Assembly (NCBI RefSeq): GCF_003332885.2
Contig: NZ_QOWJ01000001.1
Span: 1-64,000 of the forward strand
Length of the DNA: 64,000 nucleotides
Direction of reading: 5' to 3'
Source: Paracnuella aquatica
Lineage (GTDB): Bacteria; Bacteroidota; Bacteroidia; Chitinophagales; Chitinophagaceae
Position numbers and translations under genes: made by a program. Below, in pieces: positions 1 through 8,354 of the stretch. The notes under the pieces are model-generated. The model did no database searches, was not told where the DNA came from, and saw only the letters and a program-made list of their open reading frames with translations. Position 1 is the stretch's first letter, and the number at the start of each line of letters is the position of its first letter.

Positions 1-58
1 CCGATTTGAAGGAAGCATCGTACTTGCGCCGGGGTTTCTGTGCATTTTTGTGCTGCAT
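1..58 (-). CDS. Possible IS3-type transposase OrfA, N-terminus only (cut by window edge)
   Basis: Reading the minus strand from an ATG at 58-56 gives 19 codons that run off the left edge, beginning MQHKNAQKPRRKYDASFKS. The basic stretch followed by KYDASFK resembles the start of OrfA (helix-turn-helix) proteins of IS3-family elements in Bacteroidota. Nothing else of the protein is visible, so the family call is an inference from a short motif. A 7-bp inverted pair (82-88 and 110-116) lies just upstream and could be near an element end, but no confirmed terminal repeat or target duplication can be shown. Confidence 0.35.
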   Translation of the reverse strand, partial: MQHKNAQKPRRKYDASFKS

Positions 59-214
59 TGTTACTTGCTAATTTACGCAAGTCAACTGTCCAGAAAAATT
101 AGACCATCTCAGTTGATTTAGTTAATAAATAAATGCTACCTATATCAAAATATAAAGTTTAAACTCGTAACTCGTCACTCATAACTGATAATTCATAACT
201 CATAATTTCGCTCT
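59..214. other. Intergenic AT-rich stretch with short-period repeat
   Basis: No gene is visible. Positions 163-209 are a decaying tandem of an 8-10 base unit of the type aactcataact (aactcgtaactcgtcactcataactgat and so on, imperfect). Similar word-like repeats recur in other gaps of this window. The stretch lies between the downstream end of the TauE gene and the putative transposase start. Confidence 0.5.
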
Positions 215-988
215 CTACCTCCCCACCACATCCCACAAAAACCGAAACAGCGTACCTACAACCACCAGCAGGAAAAAGATGCGGATAAAACTATTGCCGC
301 GGGCAATGGCCAGGCGGGCACCCACAAATCCGCCCAATGCATTGCAACAAGCCATGGGCAGGGCAATGGCCCAAATGATTTTTCCTTTCAGCAAAAACAA
401 AATAATTGAACCCAGGTTGGTGCTCAGGTTCACCAGCTTGGCATGCGCCGATGCTTTTAGGAAATCGAAATGGAGCAGGCCGACAAAGGAAAGTACCAAA
501 AATGATCCGGTACCCGGGCCGATAAAACCATCGTAAAACCCGATTAGAATGGCTGCAATGGCCGCTAACGCCAACTCGGTTGATGCGCTTAGTGTGTGCT
601 CACTGTGTTGCCCAAACGATTTTTTAATATAAGTATAAACCGTCACCAGCGACAATACCACCAGCAACACCGGTTTCATAAAATCGTTGGGTACCAGTGT
701 TAGTAAATAAGAGCCGGCAAACGAAGCAACAAACGCCAGGGAACAAATAAGGAGCACCAGTTTGCGGCGTACGGCCACGTTGCGCAGGTATTGAACGGTG
801 GCAATGGCCGTACCGCTGAATGCAGGAATTTTCAGTGAGCCAATGACATTAACCACGGGTAAATTGGGCAAAATGACTAGCGCCGCCGGCGTTTGTATCA
901 ACCCGCCACCGCCCACAATGGCGTCTACAAAACCGGCAAAAAAAGCTGCGGCACAAAGCAGCAGCAACTGAACAAGGGAAATATCCAT
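215..988 (-). CDS. TauE/SafE-family sulfite exporter-type permease
   Basis: A 257-residue polytopic inner-membrane protein of the TauE/SafE (DUF81) family, which moves sulfite, sulfoacetate or other organosulfur anions across the membrane; the substrate here is unknown. The family's two repeated signatures are visible: an N-terminal GFVDAIVGGGGL near residue 20 and a second-half GFYDGFIGPGTGSF near residue 150, each starting a block of hydrophobic segments (about seven to eight in total). The open frame extends upstream to 1141, but that longer start lies inside the terminator hairpin of the next gene, so the Met at 988 (MDISLVQLL) is chosen. No partner enzyme for sulfur metabolism sits beside it. 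Confidence 0.85.
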   Translation of the reverse strand: MDISLVQLLLLCAAAFFAGFVDAIVGGGGLIQTPAALVILPNLPVVNVIGSLKIPAFSGTAIATVQYLRNVAVRRKLVLLICSLAFVASFAGSYLLTLVPNDFMKPVLLVVLSLVTVYTYIKKSFGQHSEHTLSASTELALAAIAAILIGFYDGFIGPGTGSFLVLSFVGLLHFDFLKASAHAKLVNLSTNLGSIILFLLKGKIIWAIALPMACCNALGGFVGARLAIARGNSFIRIFFLLVVVGTLFRFLWDVVGR

Positions 989-1139
989 CGGGACGGCAAA
1001 GGTAACCGGTGATTTGTATGATTTGAAAGGATTTGAAGGAGCTTCAAGGTGAAAAATTAATGCAATTTGTAGCAGGTAAAACTCAGGTTTTGATGGAAAC
1101 CGTATTGTCAATCTTTTCAAATCATCGACATCACTGGTC

Positions 1140-1170
1140 AAAAAAAAAGTGCGTCAGCTACTGACGCACC
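1140..1170 (-). terminator. Rho-independent terminator of the KGG gene
   Basis: On the minus strand a 9-bp perfect stem (GTGCGTCAG with CTGACGCAC, 3-base loop) is followed by a run of nine T. It lies about 28 bases past the stop of the KGG protein gene and separates it from the TauE gene. Confidence 0.85.
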
Positions 1171-1197
1171 AAATTCGTTCAAGCATTTGCCCCTGGT

Positions 1198-1470
1198 TTA
1201 ACGGTTTCTGTCCTGGCCGCGTTCAGTTGAGCGGTTGCGGCCGCCGCCATGCGAGTTTTGGCCGCCTTTACGGCCTGCTTCGCGGGCTTCTTCCGAGCTC
1301 CATTCGTGTGCTACACCCTGGCGGTGTGCCGCGCGGCCACCGGCCGATGCAATTTCACGTTGACGCTGGGGATCCATCGATGCAAAACCGCGGCGTGATG
1401 TTCTGCTTTGCTGGCCACTGTTTTCTGCAGCAGCATTTTGCTTGCTACCCTGATTTCGGTTTTCTGCCAT
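1198..1470 (-). CDS. KGG-repeat stress-induced protein (YciG / conidiation-10 type)
   Basis: A 90-residue, very hydrophilic protein rich in Gln, Arg, Gly and Ser with no Cys and no membrane segment. It carries two copies of the KGG/Con-10 type motif: RGFASMDPQRQREIASAGGRA (about 27-47, here with AGG) and HEWSSEEAREAGRKGGQNS (about 55-73). Proteins of this family (YciG, GsiB-like) are small, disordered, cytoplasmic, and usually made under general stress or in stationary phase; their molecular role is not settled. It stands alone with its own terminator. The family call is firm; the stress role is by analogy. Confidence 0.8.
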   Translation of the reverse strand: MAENRNQGSKQNAAAENSGQQSRTSRRGFASMDPQRQREIASAGGRAAHRQGVAHEWSSEEAREAGRKGGQNSHGGGRNRSTERGQDRNR

Positions 1471-1819
1471 GATCAGTAGGTTTTATGGTTAAAGAATGAC
1501 TAGAGCCCCAAAGCCAAATAAGTGCCAAGACTTCCTCGATTTACGTCAGGGTAGCGGATGAGGAAAAATTGGTATAAGTGGCCGTTTTTGGTGCTTTCCT
1601 GAAACACAGCAATGAACGCACCAAAGTTGAGCTTTGAACAAAAAAAGGTATAAATAATTGTAATGTGAGTAAACCTTTAGCGGGTCAAACCCAAATATTT
1701 GGTGCCCGGCGGTAAAATGAGGTGCTGAGCTGTAACAGCCATACTGCAGTTGCAAACAATTGTATTTGCATTTGTTGGGACAGCTAAAAAATAAATGGCC
1801 ACCGGGGCGGCCCATTTTT
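1471..1819. other. Intergenic region, no gene seen
   Basis: About 350 bases between two minus-strand genes. It must hold the promoter of the KGG gene, but I see no good match to the Bacteroidota -7 element. Frames that look open here are continuations of shadows of the MscS gene. At 1783-1823 a weak GGCC/GGCC hairpin followed by seven T on the plus strand overlaps the MscS stop; it is not convincing as a terminator. Confidence 0.4.
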
Positions 1820-2953
1820 TTACACCTTAAAAGGCTGTTTGGGCGCCTCGTCTCCGGTGGGTTGGTCGACGCCGGCCTTCTGCGTCCAGTCCAGCTCGGT
1901 ACGGTTGCGCGGAAGGCAGTGCGGGTATTCGCGGTTGATAAATGCCACCAGCCCTTCCCGCACAAAACAGCGCAACTCAAACGCAGCCCCGGAATTGTGG
2001 GCACTCACCAGCGATCGTATTTCAATCACGCTATCGGTGGTGTTGGTTACCTGCATGGCTTTTACCCGCCCGTCCCAAAGCGGGTGGTCTTTTACCAGCC
2101 GGTCCAGTTCCAGCCGCAGCTGGTCCACCGGCAGGTTATAATCTGCGTAAACAAACACTGTCCCGATGATGTTGGAGCCGGTGCGGGTCCAGTTTTGAAA
2201 CGGCTTTTCAATAAAATAGGTAATGGGCAAAATCAGCCTGCGTTCATCCCAGATCATAACCACCACGTAGGTGAGTGTTATTTCCTCCACGCGGCCCCAT
2301 TCGCCTTCCACCACCACCACATCATCAATGCGGATGGGTTGGGTAAACGCAATTTGAAAACCGGCCAGCAGGTTGGCCAGCGACCGCTGCGCTGCAAAGC
2401 CCACCACGATGCCGCCAATACCCACACCAGTAAGCAAGCCGGCGCCAATGCGCCGCATGGCGCTAAACGAAAGTAATACCGCCGCAATGGTGAGCAGGAG
2501 AATAAGGCCAGTAAGCACTTGCCGCAGGTACACCAGCTGTGTCCGGATCTTTCGTTCCCTAAGATTATCGGCTTTGGCATAATCAAAGCGGTGCAACACA
2601 TAATCCTGCACCACCTTTATGCTACGAATAAGGAGCCACGAAAAAGTAATGATCAGGCCAATTTCAACAGCCTTACTCAGCCGGTGCATCACCATGGGTG
2701 GCAATTGCATTAGTGGTACCAATATGTTTAATATAAACAGCGGGATAAAATAGGACAGGGGGCCGCCCAAGTGCGTGATGATGGCTTGCACCAGCGAAAA
2801 AGATTTGCCTTCTTCCGAATTGCGCCGGATAAAGGCCGACAGCACCGTTTTGATGATGAAGCCCAAAATAATGGCTACGGCAATTAAGATAATGTTCCAG
2901 TACGATTTGGGAAGTTGCCACTGCCGCAGCAGGTCGCTGATGTATTCTTGCAT
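1820..2953 (-). CDS. Mechanosensitive ion channel, MscS family
   Basis: A 377-residue inner-membrane protein that opens under membrane tension to release solutes during hypo-osmotic shock (family role). Hydrophobic segments are visible at about 18-40, 60-80, 90-110 and 135-165, followed by the MscS pore/beta-domain region at about 170-250: a Gly/Ala-rich pore helix (GAGLLTGVGIGGIVVGFA), then QRSLANLLAG and the IRIDDVVVVEGEWGRVEEI beta-domain signature, and a soluble C-terminal domain ending in a charged tail. Length matches medium-size MscS homologues (small-conductance E. coli MscS is about 286 residues). It is the lone gene of its kind here; the endonuclease III gene precedes it on the same strand after a 141-base gap. 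Confidence 0.92.
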   Translation of the reverse strand: MQEYISDLLRQWQLPKSYWNIILIAVAIILGFIIKTVLSAFIRRNSEEGKSFSLVQAIITHLGGPLSYFIPLFILNILVPLMQLPPMVMHRLSKAVEIGLIITFSWLLIRSIKVVQDYVLHRFDYAKADNLRERKIRTQLVYLRQVLTGLILLLTIAAVLLSFSAMRRIGAGLLTGVGIGGIVVGFAAQRSLANLLAGFQIAFTQPIRIDDVVVVEGEWGRVEEITLTYVVVMIWDERRLILPITYFIEKPFQNWTRTGSNIIGTVFVYADYNLPVDQLRLELDRLVKDHPLWDGRVKAMQVTNTTDSVIEIRSLVSAHNSGAAFELRCFVREGLVAFINREYPHCLPRNRTELDWTQKAGVDQPTGDEAPKQPFKV

Positions 2954-3094
2954 GGTGGGTGTTGGGTAAACAAAAGGGCGCCGCGGTGAAACCGGCCCAG
3001 CGCCTGTTTAATATCGGGTCAAAAATAACCGGCAAAAATGAAAACGACAGCGTGGAGATGTTGGTTCGGCATTTAAAGAGGTCATTTAATGCCA

Positions 3095-3757
3095 TCAGCG
3101 GTGCTTTTCTACGCCAACCTGCATGCAATATTCCAACACGGGGCAGCTGCTGCATTTGGGCAATTTGCCCGTGCAAATGTGTTTGCCAAAAGGCATCAGC
3201 AACCGGTTGATGGCTACCCATTCCGATTGGGGCAGCCGCTCCTCCAGCGCCTTCATGGTTTTTTCGGGTGTGGGTGCCTGCACATATCCCCAGCGGTTGG
3301 TTACGCGGTGCACATGAATATCCACGCCAATTGCCATTTGCCCCGATGCGATGCCCAGTGCCAAGTGGGCGCATTTAGGGCCCACGCCTTTCAGGCTAAT
3401 CAACTGCTCTGCATCGGCGGGCAGTTCACCGTCCCAATCGGCTACCGCTTTTTGGGCGATGCCCATAATGGTAGCCGCCTTTTGCCCCGGAAATGTGCTG
3501 CCATACAACAAGGCCTCGAGTTGTTGTAGTGAAAGCGACGACACTTGTTGCGGCGTGCGGGCCGCGCCAAACAGCCGCAGCGAAACGGGGATGGTGGTTT
3601 CATCGAGGGTGCGGATGGAAATAACGCAGGCTACCAGCTGTTCAAAAAGAGTGTTGTATCCCCGTTCGTATAAATCGAATAATGCAGCTTTGGGAAAAGG
3701 TGCAATGGCTGCTTCAATGCGGCGGAACATTTCCGGGATATCAAACGGCGTTTTCAT
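3095..3757 (-). CDS. nth: Endonuclease III-family base-excision DNA glycosylase/AP lyase
   Basis: A 220-residue cytoplasmic enzyme of the HhH-GPD superfamily that removes oxidised pyrimidines and cleaves at the abasic site. The helix-hairpin-helix reads LKGVGPKCAHLAL, with the catalytic Lys in GVGPK (E. coli Lys120 equivalent), and the catalytic Asp is in GVDIHVHR. The C-terminus has the four Cys of the [4Fe-4S] cluster with the exact endonuclease III spacing C-x6-C-x2-C-x5-C (CTGKLPKCSSCPVLEYC). I chose the Met at 3757 (MKTPFD), whose following sequence looks like the usual N-terminus; an upstream in-frame Met at 3808 would add 17 residues. A divergent member compared with the classical Nth N-terminus, but all catalytic features are present. 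Confidence 0.9.
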   Translation of the reverse strand: MKTPFDIPEMFRRIEAAIAPFPKAALFDLYERGYNTLFEQLVACVISIRTLDETTIPVSLRLFGAARTPQQVSSLSLQQLEALLYGSTFPGQKAATIMGIAQKAVADWDGELPADAEQLISLKGVGPKCAHLALGIASGQMAIGVDIHVHRVTNRWGYVQAPTPEKTMKALEERLPQSEWVAINRLLMPFGKHICTGKLPKCSSCPVLEYCMQVGVEKHR

Positions 3758-3967
3758 CCACTCATTTTGCCGCAAGGCTTCAACAATAATACCATGCGTG
3801 GCGTGCATGAAAGCTGGGCTATTGTGTTTTACCGGAATATTTTGTATTTCGCATTGCGCAAGCAGGTTGAATAGAGCGTGTTGTTACAAAGCATGTGTTA
3901 TTGTTAATGCTCATCTCACCAACTTTTTATAGCACGAAAAACCACGTGTGGCGAAGGACGTACCAAT

Positions 3968-3995
3968 AAAAAAGCAGCCCGTTGGCTGCTTTTTT
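3968..3995 (-). terminator. Terminator hairpin downstream of the 4033-4251 gene
   Basis: A perfect stem AAAAAAGCAGCC / GGCTGCTTTTTT with a short loop, giving a T run on both strands. It lies about 40 bases past the stop of the small hydrophilic minus-strand gene. Confidence 0.85.
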
Positions 3996-4032
3996 AGTTT
4001 GGCATTGCGGCTGTTGTTACCGCACAAAACCT

Positions 4033-4251
4033 TTAGATCGAAGGCTGTTCGCCGGGCCGCTCTTCTTCGTTGGAAAGATCGGCATCCACCTTTTTGCCTT
4101 TAAAGGCCTCCTGCGAAAATTGTACATCATCTGTCGAGGGTTCTTCGCCCGGCGCCTTATCTACACCTTGCTGGCCGCTGCCCCGCCCGGCATGTTCGTT
4201 TTCGTGGCCCCGGTCCTTATGTTGTTGTTCTTTGTTTTGTTCGGTATTCAT
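4033..4251 (-). CDS. Small hydrophilic protein of unknown function
   Basis: 72 residues from the Met at 4251 (MNTEQNKEQQHKDRG); an upstream in-frame Met at 4278 adds nine residues of poorer character. The protein is very rich in Glu, Gln, Gly, Asp and Lys, lacks Cys and aromatic residues apart from two Phe, and has no membrane segment, so it is probably disordered and cytoplasmic. I do not recognise the family. A downstream hairpin terminator supports it as a transcribed gene. Its composition is like that of the other small hydrophilic minus-strand gene at 6966-7274, which also sits alone with its own terminator. Confidence 0.6.
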   Translation of the reverse strand: MNTEQNKEQQHKDRGHENEHAGRGSGQQGVDKAPGEEPSTDDVQFSQEAFKGKKVDADLSNEEERPGEQPSI

Positions 4252-4489
4252 GATGTTTTTTCCAAAACACCCTAACAATATTGTGCCACCTGGTGCGGCT
4301 TAAAAAAGGCAGCGATTTTGCGTCGCGGTTGGTGAACCATTTGTGGCCAAACTGCATTATATTAACAGGGCAGAAGGTTAACAGTTTGTTGTGCGCTGCA
4401 GCAGAAGTTTTAGAAATCCGGTGCAATGAAGCCTTCGTAAATTCGTTTCTATTACACTTTCGGAAAAAAGATAATAACAACATCAACAC

Positions 4490-5911
4490 ATGAGTTTGAA
4501 CAACAACCGCTGGGTGTGGGCTTCCCTGTTAGGCCTGTTTCTGGTTACTGCCTGTAAAAAAGAAAAGGCTGAAGAAGACACCACCACACCGCCGCCTACA
4601 ACAACTCCGCCGCCACCGGCTGTTACGCTGGCCGACCGGCAAAAGGACACGGCATTTTTGTATGCCCGTGAAATTTACCTCTGGAACGAGCAGCTGCCTT
4701 CCAGCTTTAATCCCCGCGCATATGCCGACCTCAACGAGGTGATGACACAGATCCGCCAGTTTAGCAAGGAGCCCGGGTTCAACCAAGCGGTTGACCGCTG
4801 GAGCTTTGCGGTAAAACAGCAGGAGTGGGACAATATTTCATCGGGCATCGCCGGCGATTTTGGCCTCACTATTTTCTTTAAAGAAGATGGCGATTTGCGG
4901 GTTCGTTCGGTAGAGCCGGCATCGCCTGCAGGCAAGGCGGGCATCCGTCGCGGCTGGCGCATCACGGGGCTCAACGGCAGCACCAATATGAAAGTGGCCA
5001 ACGCCAACGCCATTGTAAATGCTGTTTACCAAAGCACTAATACTGCATTCACCTTTAGCAAGCCCGATGGCAGCGAGGCCAACATTAACCTCAGCGTAGC
5101 CGAATACCAGGAGCGCCCCGTTTACCTTGATTCGGTGTACACCGTTGGCGGTAAAAAAATCGGGTACATGGTATTTAATTCGTTCCTAGGCAACCAGGAG
5201 CAGATCTTCACCGATTTCCAGCGGGTGTTTAGCCGCTTTACTGCCGCACAGGTAAATGATGTGGTGCTCGACTTGCGCTACAACGGTGGAGGTTATGTGT
5301 CCTATCAAAACAAATTGGCCGGTTACCTGTTGCCGCCATCGGCAAACGGTAGCGTGCTGATGAAGCAGGAATACAATAAGCTGTACAGCAAAGAATTTAA
5401 CGACACCACTTACGTGAAAAAAGAAGGCTCGCTGAACCTGCCGCGGCTGTTTGTGATTGTGAGCAACAACACGGCTTCTGCATCGGAGCTGCTTATTAAC
5501 AACCTGAAGCCTTATATGGATGTAAAACTGGTGGGCTTTTCTGATGCCACTTATGGCAAGCCTGTTGGTTATTTCCCCATTGGCATCGGCGATTGGTACA
5601 TTCTCCCGGTTTCATCGCGCAGCACCAATAAACTGGGCAGCGGCAATTACTTCAATGGTTTCGCGGTGGATTCGAAAGTGGCCGACGGCCTGGATAAAGA
5701 CTGGGGCGACCTAGACGAATCTTGCCTGAAACAGGCGGTGCGGTACATCACGACCGGTTCGTTCAACGGCAGGATGGATGGCCGTGGCAAAGACCAGTAC
5801 GTGGCGCCTTCGCCGCAATTGAAAGCAGCCAACACCCTCATTGCCAAAGACGAATTCCGTGGTATGATCGATCCGCGGAAAGGCGATATGCACCTGCTGT
5901 TGGATAAATAA
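4490..5911 (+). CDS. S41-family (C-terminal processing type) peptidase, lipoprotein
   Basis: A 473-residue exported protease. The N-terminus is a lipoprotein signal (hydrophobic segment then LVTAC, Cys 22), followed by a Thr/Pro-rich linker (TTTPPPTTTPPPP) that probably spaces the enzyme from the membrane. A PDZ-like domain lies at about 120-205 (VRSVEPASPAGKAGIRRGWRI), and the S41 catalytic domain at about 215-440. The nucleophile Ser is expected in SNNTASASELL near residue 330, a typical S41 context, with VVLDLRYNGGG upstream as the other family signature. Members act as tail-specific proteases or degrade periplasmic proteins and peptides; the substrate is unknown. A terminator follows 19 bases after the stop, so it is a single-gene unit. 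Confidence 0.93.
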   Translation: MSLNNNRWVWASLLGLFLVTACKKEKAEEDTTTPPPTTTPPPPAVTLADRQKDTAFLYAREIYLWNEQLPSSFNPRAYADLNEVMTQIRQFSKEPGFNQAVDRWSFAVKQQEWDNISSGIAGDFGLTIFFKEDGDLRVRSVEPASPAGKAGIRRGWRITGLNGSTNMKVANANAIVNAVYQSTNTAFTFSKPDGSEANINLSVAEYQERPVYLDSVYTVGGKKIGYMVFNSFLGNQEQIFTDFQRVFSRFTAAQVNDVVLDLRYNGGGYVSYQNKLAGYLLPPSANGSVLMKQEYNKLYSKEFNDTTYVKKEGSLNLPRLFVIVSNNTASASELLINNLKPYMDVKLVGFSDATYGKPVGYFPIGIGDWYILPVSSRSTNKLGSGNYFNGFAVDSKVADGLDKDWGDLDESCLKQAVRYITTGSFNGRMDGRGKDQYVAPSPQLKAANTLIAKDEFRGMIDPRKGDMHLLLDK

Positions 5912-5929
5912 AATTTCATTGTTATACTA

Positions 5930-5961
5930 AAATGCCCGGGCTGTACACCCGGGCATTTTTT
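5930..5961 (+). terminator. Terminator of the S41 peptidase gene
   Basis: AAATGCCCGGG / CCCGGGCATTT stem around a short loop, followed by T6. It ends the peptidase transcript and could also serve the convergent hydrolase gene. Confidence 0.9.
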
Positions 5962-6011
5962 ATTGCGCCAAACTTTTTGTTAAAGCACTTTTTTGGTAAA
6001 CGAACGGCTAA

Positions 6012-6812
6012 CTATTTTATCATTCCATTGATTGCGTTGATCACACCGGGTTCGTCGGCTTTGGTTGCTTCGAGGTGTTTACCACTGTACACCAGCCATG
6101 ATTTTTTGCCCGGCGCATTTTGGTACACCATTTCGGCGTGGGAAAAAGGCACATCCTTGTCTTCCTTGCTGTGGATGAACAGCACCGGCACGGCACCAAT
6201 ATGTTTGATGTCTTCTTTTGCGCTGTAAGGCGAGGGCAGGCCTTTGCGGATCATTTCACGCTGCGCTTCCGGCGAATGATCGGCGGCTATATCCGAAAAC
6301 GAAGCAATGTTACCATCAAGCACCAGCGCCGAAACTTTTGCTGCATTATTGCGGGCCAGGTTGGCCGCCACCTGCGTACCCATCGATGCGCCGTAGATCA
6401 CCAGTTTTGTTCCTTTCACATCGGGCCTTGCCAACAGGTAATTAAACAACACCTGCCCGTCGGCGGCAATATTGCGGTGGGTAGGCTTTCCTGTTGATTT
6501 GCCATATCCCCGTAAGTCGGCCATGAACACCTGGTAACCCGCAGCGACCAACGGCTTCGTCATAAACAGGTAGGAGGAAACGTTGCCGCCGGCGCCGTGA
6601 AAAAACAACACCGTTGCCTTGGGCTTGCCTGGAGGTTTTATAAAAATGCCGGTGATCTGTGCCGAATCAACAGGCAGCACAACGTCTTCATGCGGCACCG
6701 AGTCGAGGGCGGGTTTGATGTCTTTGGAAGGAAAATAAAAACGCTCATCCATCTGCGCGGTGGCTGCCGTGCACAACAATAGTAGTAAGGGCAGGATTGT
6801 GTATTTGCTCAT
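6012..6812 (-). CDS. Exported alpha/beta hydrolase
   Basis: A 266-residue protein with a cleavable signal peptide (MSKYTILPLLLLLCTAATAQ) and an alpha/beta-hydrolase fold, probably periplasmic. The oxyanion region reads LFFHGAGGN (about 70-78), the nucleophile elbow is GASMG (Ser near 142), the acid Asp lies in SKEDKDVPF (about 217-225) and the catalytic His in SGKHLEA near residue 245, so the triad is complete. The layout (small, with GYGKSTGKP after strand 4) is like the serine aminopeptidase S33/BD-FAE-like group; the substrate could be an ester, lipid or peptide and cannot be told from sequence. It converges on the S41 peptidase gene. Confidence 0.85.
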   Translation of the reverse strand: MSKYTILPLLLLLCTAATAQMDERFYFPSKDIKPALDSVPHEDVVLPVDSAQITGIFIKPPGKPKATVLFFHGAGGNVSSYLFMTKPLVAAGYQVFMADLRGYGKSTGKPTHRNIAADGQVLFNYLLARPDVKGTKLVIYGASMGTQVAANLARNNAAKVSALVLDGNIASFSDIAADHSPEAQREMIRKGLPSPYSAKEDIKHIGAVPVLFIHSKEDKDVPFSHAEMVYQNAPGKKSWLVYSGKHLEATKADEPGVINAINGMIK

Positions 6813-6917
6813 GTTTGGTTTTTGAGGCCGTGAATATAGGCACGAAGTGGTTTAAAATATAATTTGTTGCAGCCCCGATTTCCTTTTAAATTATTAATGA
6901 AACAGGTACACAAAAAT

Positions 6918-6947
6918 GCCGGTGCAATTGGCTGCACCGGCTTTTTG
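6918..6947 (-). terminator. Bidirectional hairpin terminator
   Basis: GCCGGTGCA / TGCACCGGC stem with a 6-base loop, flanked by A5 and T5, 19 bases past the stop of the 6966-7274 gene. Confidence 0.85.
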
Positions 6948-6965
6948 TAACTCCAGAACTGTTGC

Positions 6966-7274
6966 TTATTCGGTATCCCGCCCGCTGCTTTGGTGGCTGT
7001 TGTCATCGGCCATGCGTGGCGGAGTGGGCTCATTGATATCATCGTTCGAAACCCGAACGCTGTCGTTTGCACCCGGCTGCACACTCCGGTCGTGGGCATC
7101 TTCTTCAGGGCTTTGCAGCGTGCTGTTGTCGGTTACATATAGCGGGGTGCCTTGCGCCTCCCGATTAGGATTCAGATCGTCGCCACGTACACTGTCAGGT
7201 CCATCGGTGCGGTCGTACTGCCTGATCTCGCCGGGTTGTCCCAGATCATCATTTTGGGGATTATTTTTATCCAT
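6966..7274 (-). CDS. Hydrophilic Asp/Asn/Pro-rich protein of unknown function
   Basis: 102 residues starting MDKNNPQNDDLGQPG, very rich in Asp, Asn, Pro, Arg and Ser, without Cys, Trp or hydrophobic segments; it is probably intrinsically disordered and cytoplasmic. Family not recognised. It is followed by a strong hairpin terminator, and codon content is normal for the window, which argues that the frame is a real gene. Small disordered proteins of this composition in Bacteroidota are often stress- or stationary-phase-linked, but nothing in the sequence proves that. Confidence 0.55.
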   Translation of the reverse strand: MDKNNPQNDDLGQPGEIRQYDRTDGPDSVRGDDLNPNREAQGTPLYVTDNSTLQSPEEDAHDRSVQPGANDSVRVSNDDINEPTPPRMADDNSHQSSGRDTE

Positions 7275-7372
7275 GATTCTTTGTTTAGCTACAACATATC
7301 AGATTGTATGCCACGCACTGGTATCAACAACGAAACGTTTATGACCTTTTGCAATGAGAAATCAACCAGGTG

Positions 7373-8269
7373 TTATCTATGCTGCTGGTATGTAAGTGCA
7401 GGCGCCGTCTGTGTAAGCAATGCTGCTTTTTGGTCCATTGGCGGTTGTGCCATTGCTACAAGCGCTTCCGTAAGCTGGTTGGCTGTGCGGATGCCTGCAA
7501 CTACGGATGTAACAGCGCTATGATGTAACGCCCAGTTAATTGCAATGCCCGATGGTGTATGGCCATCAGTGCTGTTTTGCGCCACTGCATCTGCTACCTG
7601 TTTTACTGTTTCCTCGGTGTGTTCGAGGTATGGCTTTGCCGGTTTGCCCGCCAGTAAGCCCTGTGCCAGCGCACCACGCACCAACACGCCAGTGCCATGC
7701 TCCTGGAGCAGTGGAAAAATGGTTTCTTCCGGCCGGCGGTCGAGCAAACTGTATTGCGACATGACACTAGTGATGCCACCTTTTTCGACCCAATACCGCA
7801 CTACATTGGGCCTTATGGACGATACGCCCCAATAGCGGATTTTGCCCTGTTGTTGCAGTATCTGCAATGCTTCATAAGTTTCATCCAGCGGGTCGTTGAT
7901 AGTGCCGCCGTGGATCTGGTACAGGTCGATATAATCCGTTTGCAAGCGCCGCAGGCTTTCATTTGCTGCCGCCAAAATGTATTCTTTCGCTGGGTTCCAG
8001 TCCCAGCCCGACCCATCCGGCCGCCATTGGTTGCCACCTTTTGTGGCAATGATCACATCCTGGCGTTTGTGTTTAAATGCTTCACCAATCAGGCTTTCGT
8101 TTGCGCCTTTATCGTAGAGGTCGGCAGTGTCGAAAAAATTAATGCCGCCATCCAGCGCTGCATGCAACAGTTTGGTATTTTCCGGCGCACCATTCTGCAA
8201 CGACATACAGCCAAAACTTATCGGGCTGATGTACAGGTCGGAGTTGCCTAGTTTGCGTTTTTCCAGCAT
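7373..8269 (-). CDS. Aldo/keto reductase
   Basis: A 298-residue NADPH-dependent oxidoreductase with the (beta/alpha)8 barrel fold, cytoplasmic, reducing aldehydes or ketones. The catalytic tetrad is visible: Asp and Tyr in FFDTADLYDKGANE (about 46-59), Lys in IIATKGG near residue 77 and His in YQIHGG near residue 120. The C-terminal NADP-binding part carries the SVVAGIRTANQL signature (about 258-269). Length is in the usual 280-340 range, close to the voltage-gated potassium channel beta/YajO-like AKR branch. The substrate is not predictable. It lies downstream of the membrane Fe-S protein gene but a hairpin terminator stands between them, so it is probably transcribed separately. Confidence 0.93.
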   Translation of the reverse strand: MLEKRKLGNSDLYISPISFGCMSLQNGAPENTKLLHAALDGGINFFDTADLYDKGANESLIGEAFKHKRQDVIIATKGGNQWRPDGSGWDWNPAKEYILAAANESLRRLQTDYIDLYQIHGGTINDPLDETYEALQILQQQGKIRYWGVSSIRPNVVRYWVEKGGITSVMSQYSLLDRRPEETIFPLLQEHGTGVLVRGALAQGLLAGKPAKPYLEHTEETVKQVADAVAQNSTDGHTPSGIAINWALHHSAVTSVVAGIRTANQLTEALVAMAQPPMDQKAALLTQTAPALTYQQHR

Positions 8270-8295
8270 AAGTAAAATATAATGGGTCGAGAGGC

Positions 8296-8328
8296 AAAAA
8301 GGGTGCCCGCCAACCGGAGCACCCTTTC
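8296..8328 (-). terminator. Terminator of the Fe-S membrane protein gene
   Basis: AAAGGGTGC / GCACCCTTT stem around a GC-rich loop, followed on the minus strand by T5, 27 bases past the stop at 8355. Confidence 0.75.
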
Positions 8329-8354
8329 CATTTTATCATTGTTTAAAAGGTCGT

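Noticed and set aside
1760-2476. A 238-codon plus-strand frame opposite the MscS gene
   Set aside because: Antisense shadow of the MscS gene: His- and Phe-rich, with no signal or domain. The minus strand has the clear channel signatures.
2673-3374. A 233-codon minus-strand frame across the MscS start and the nth gene
   Set aside because: It overlaps two well-supported genes on the same strand in another frame and has no coherent domain structure.
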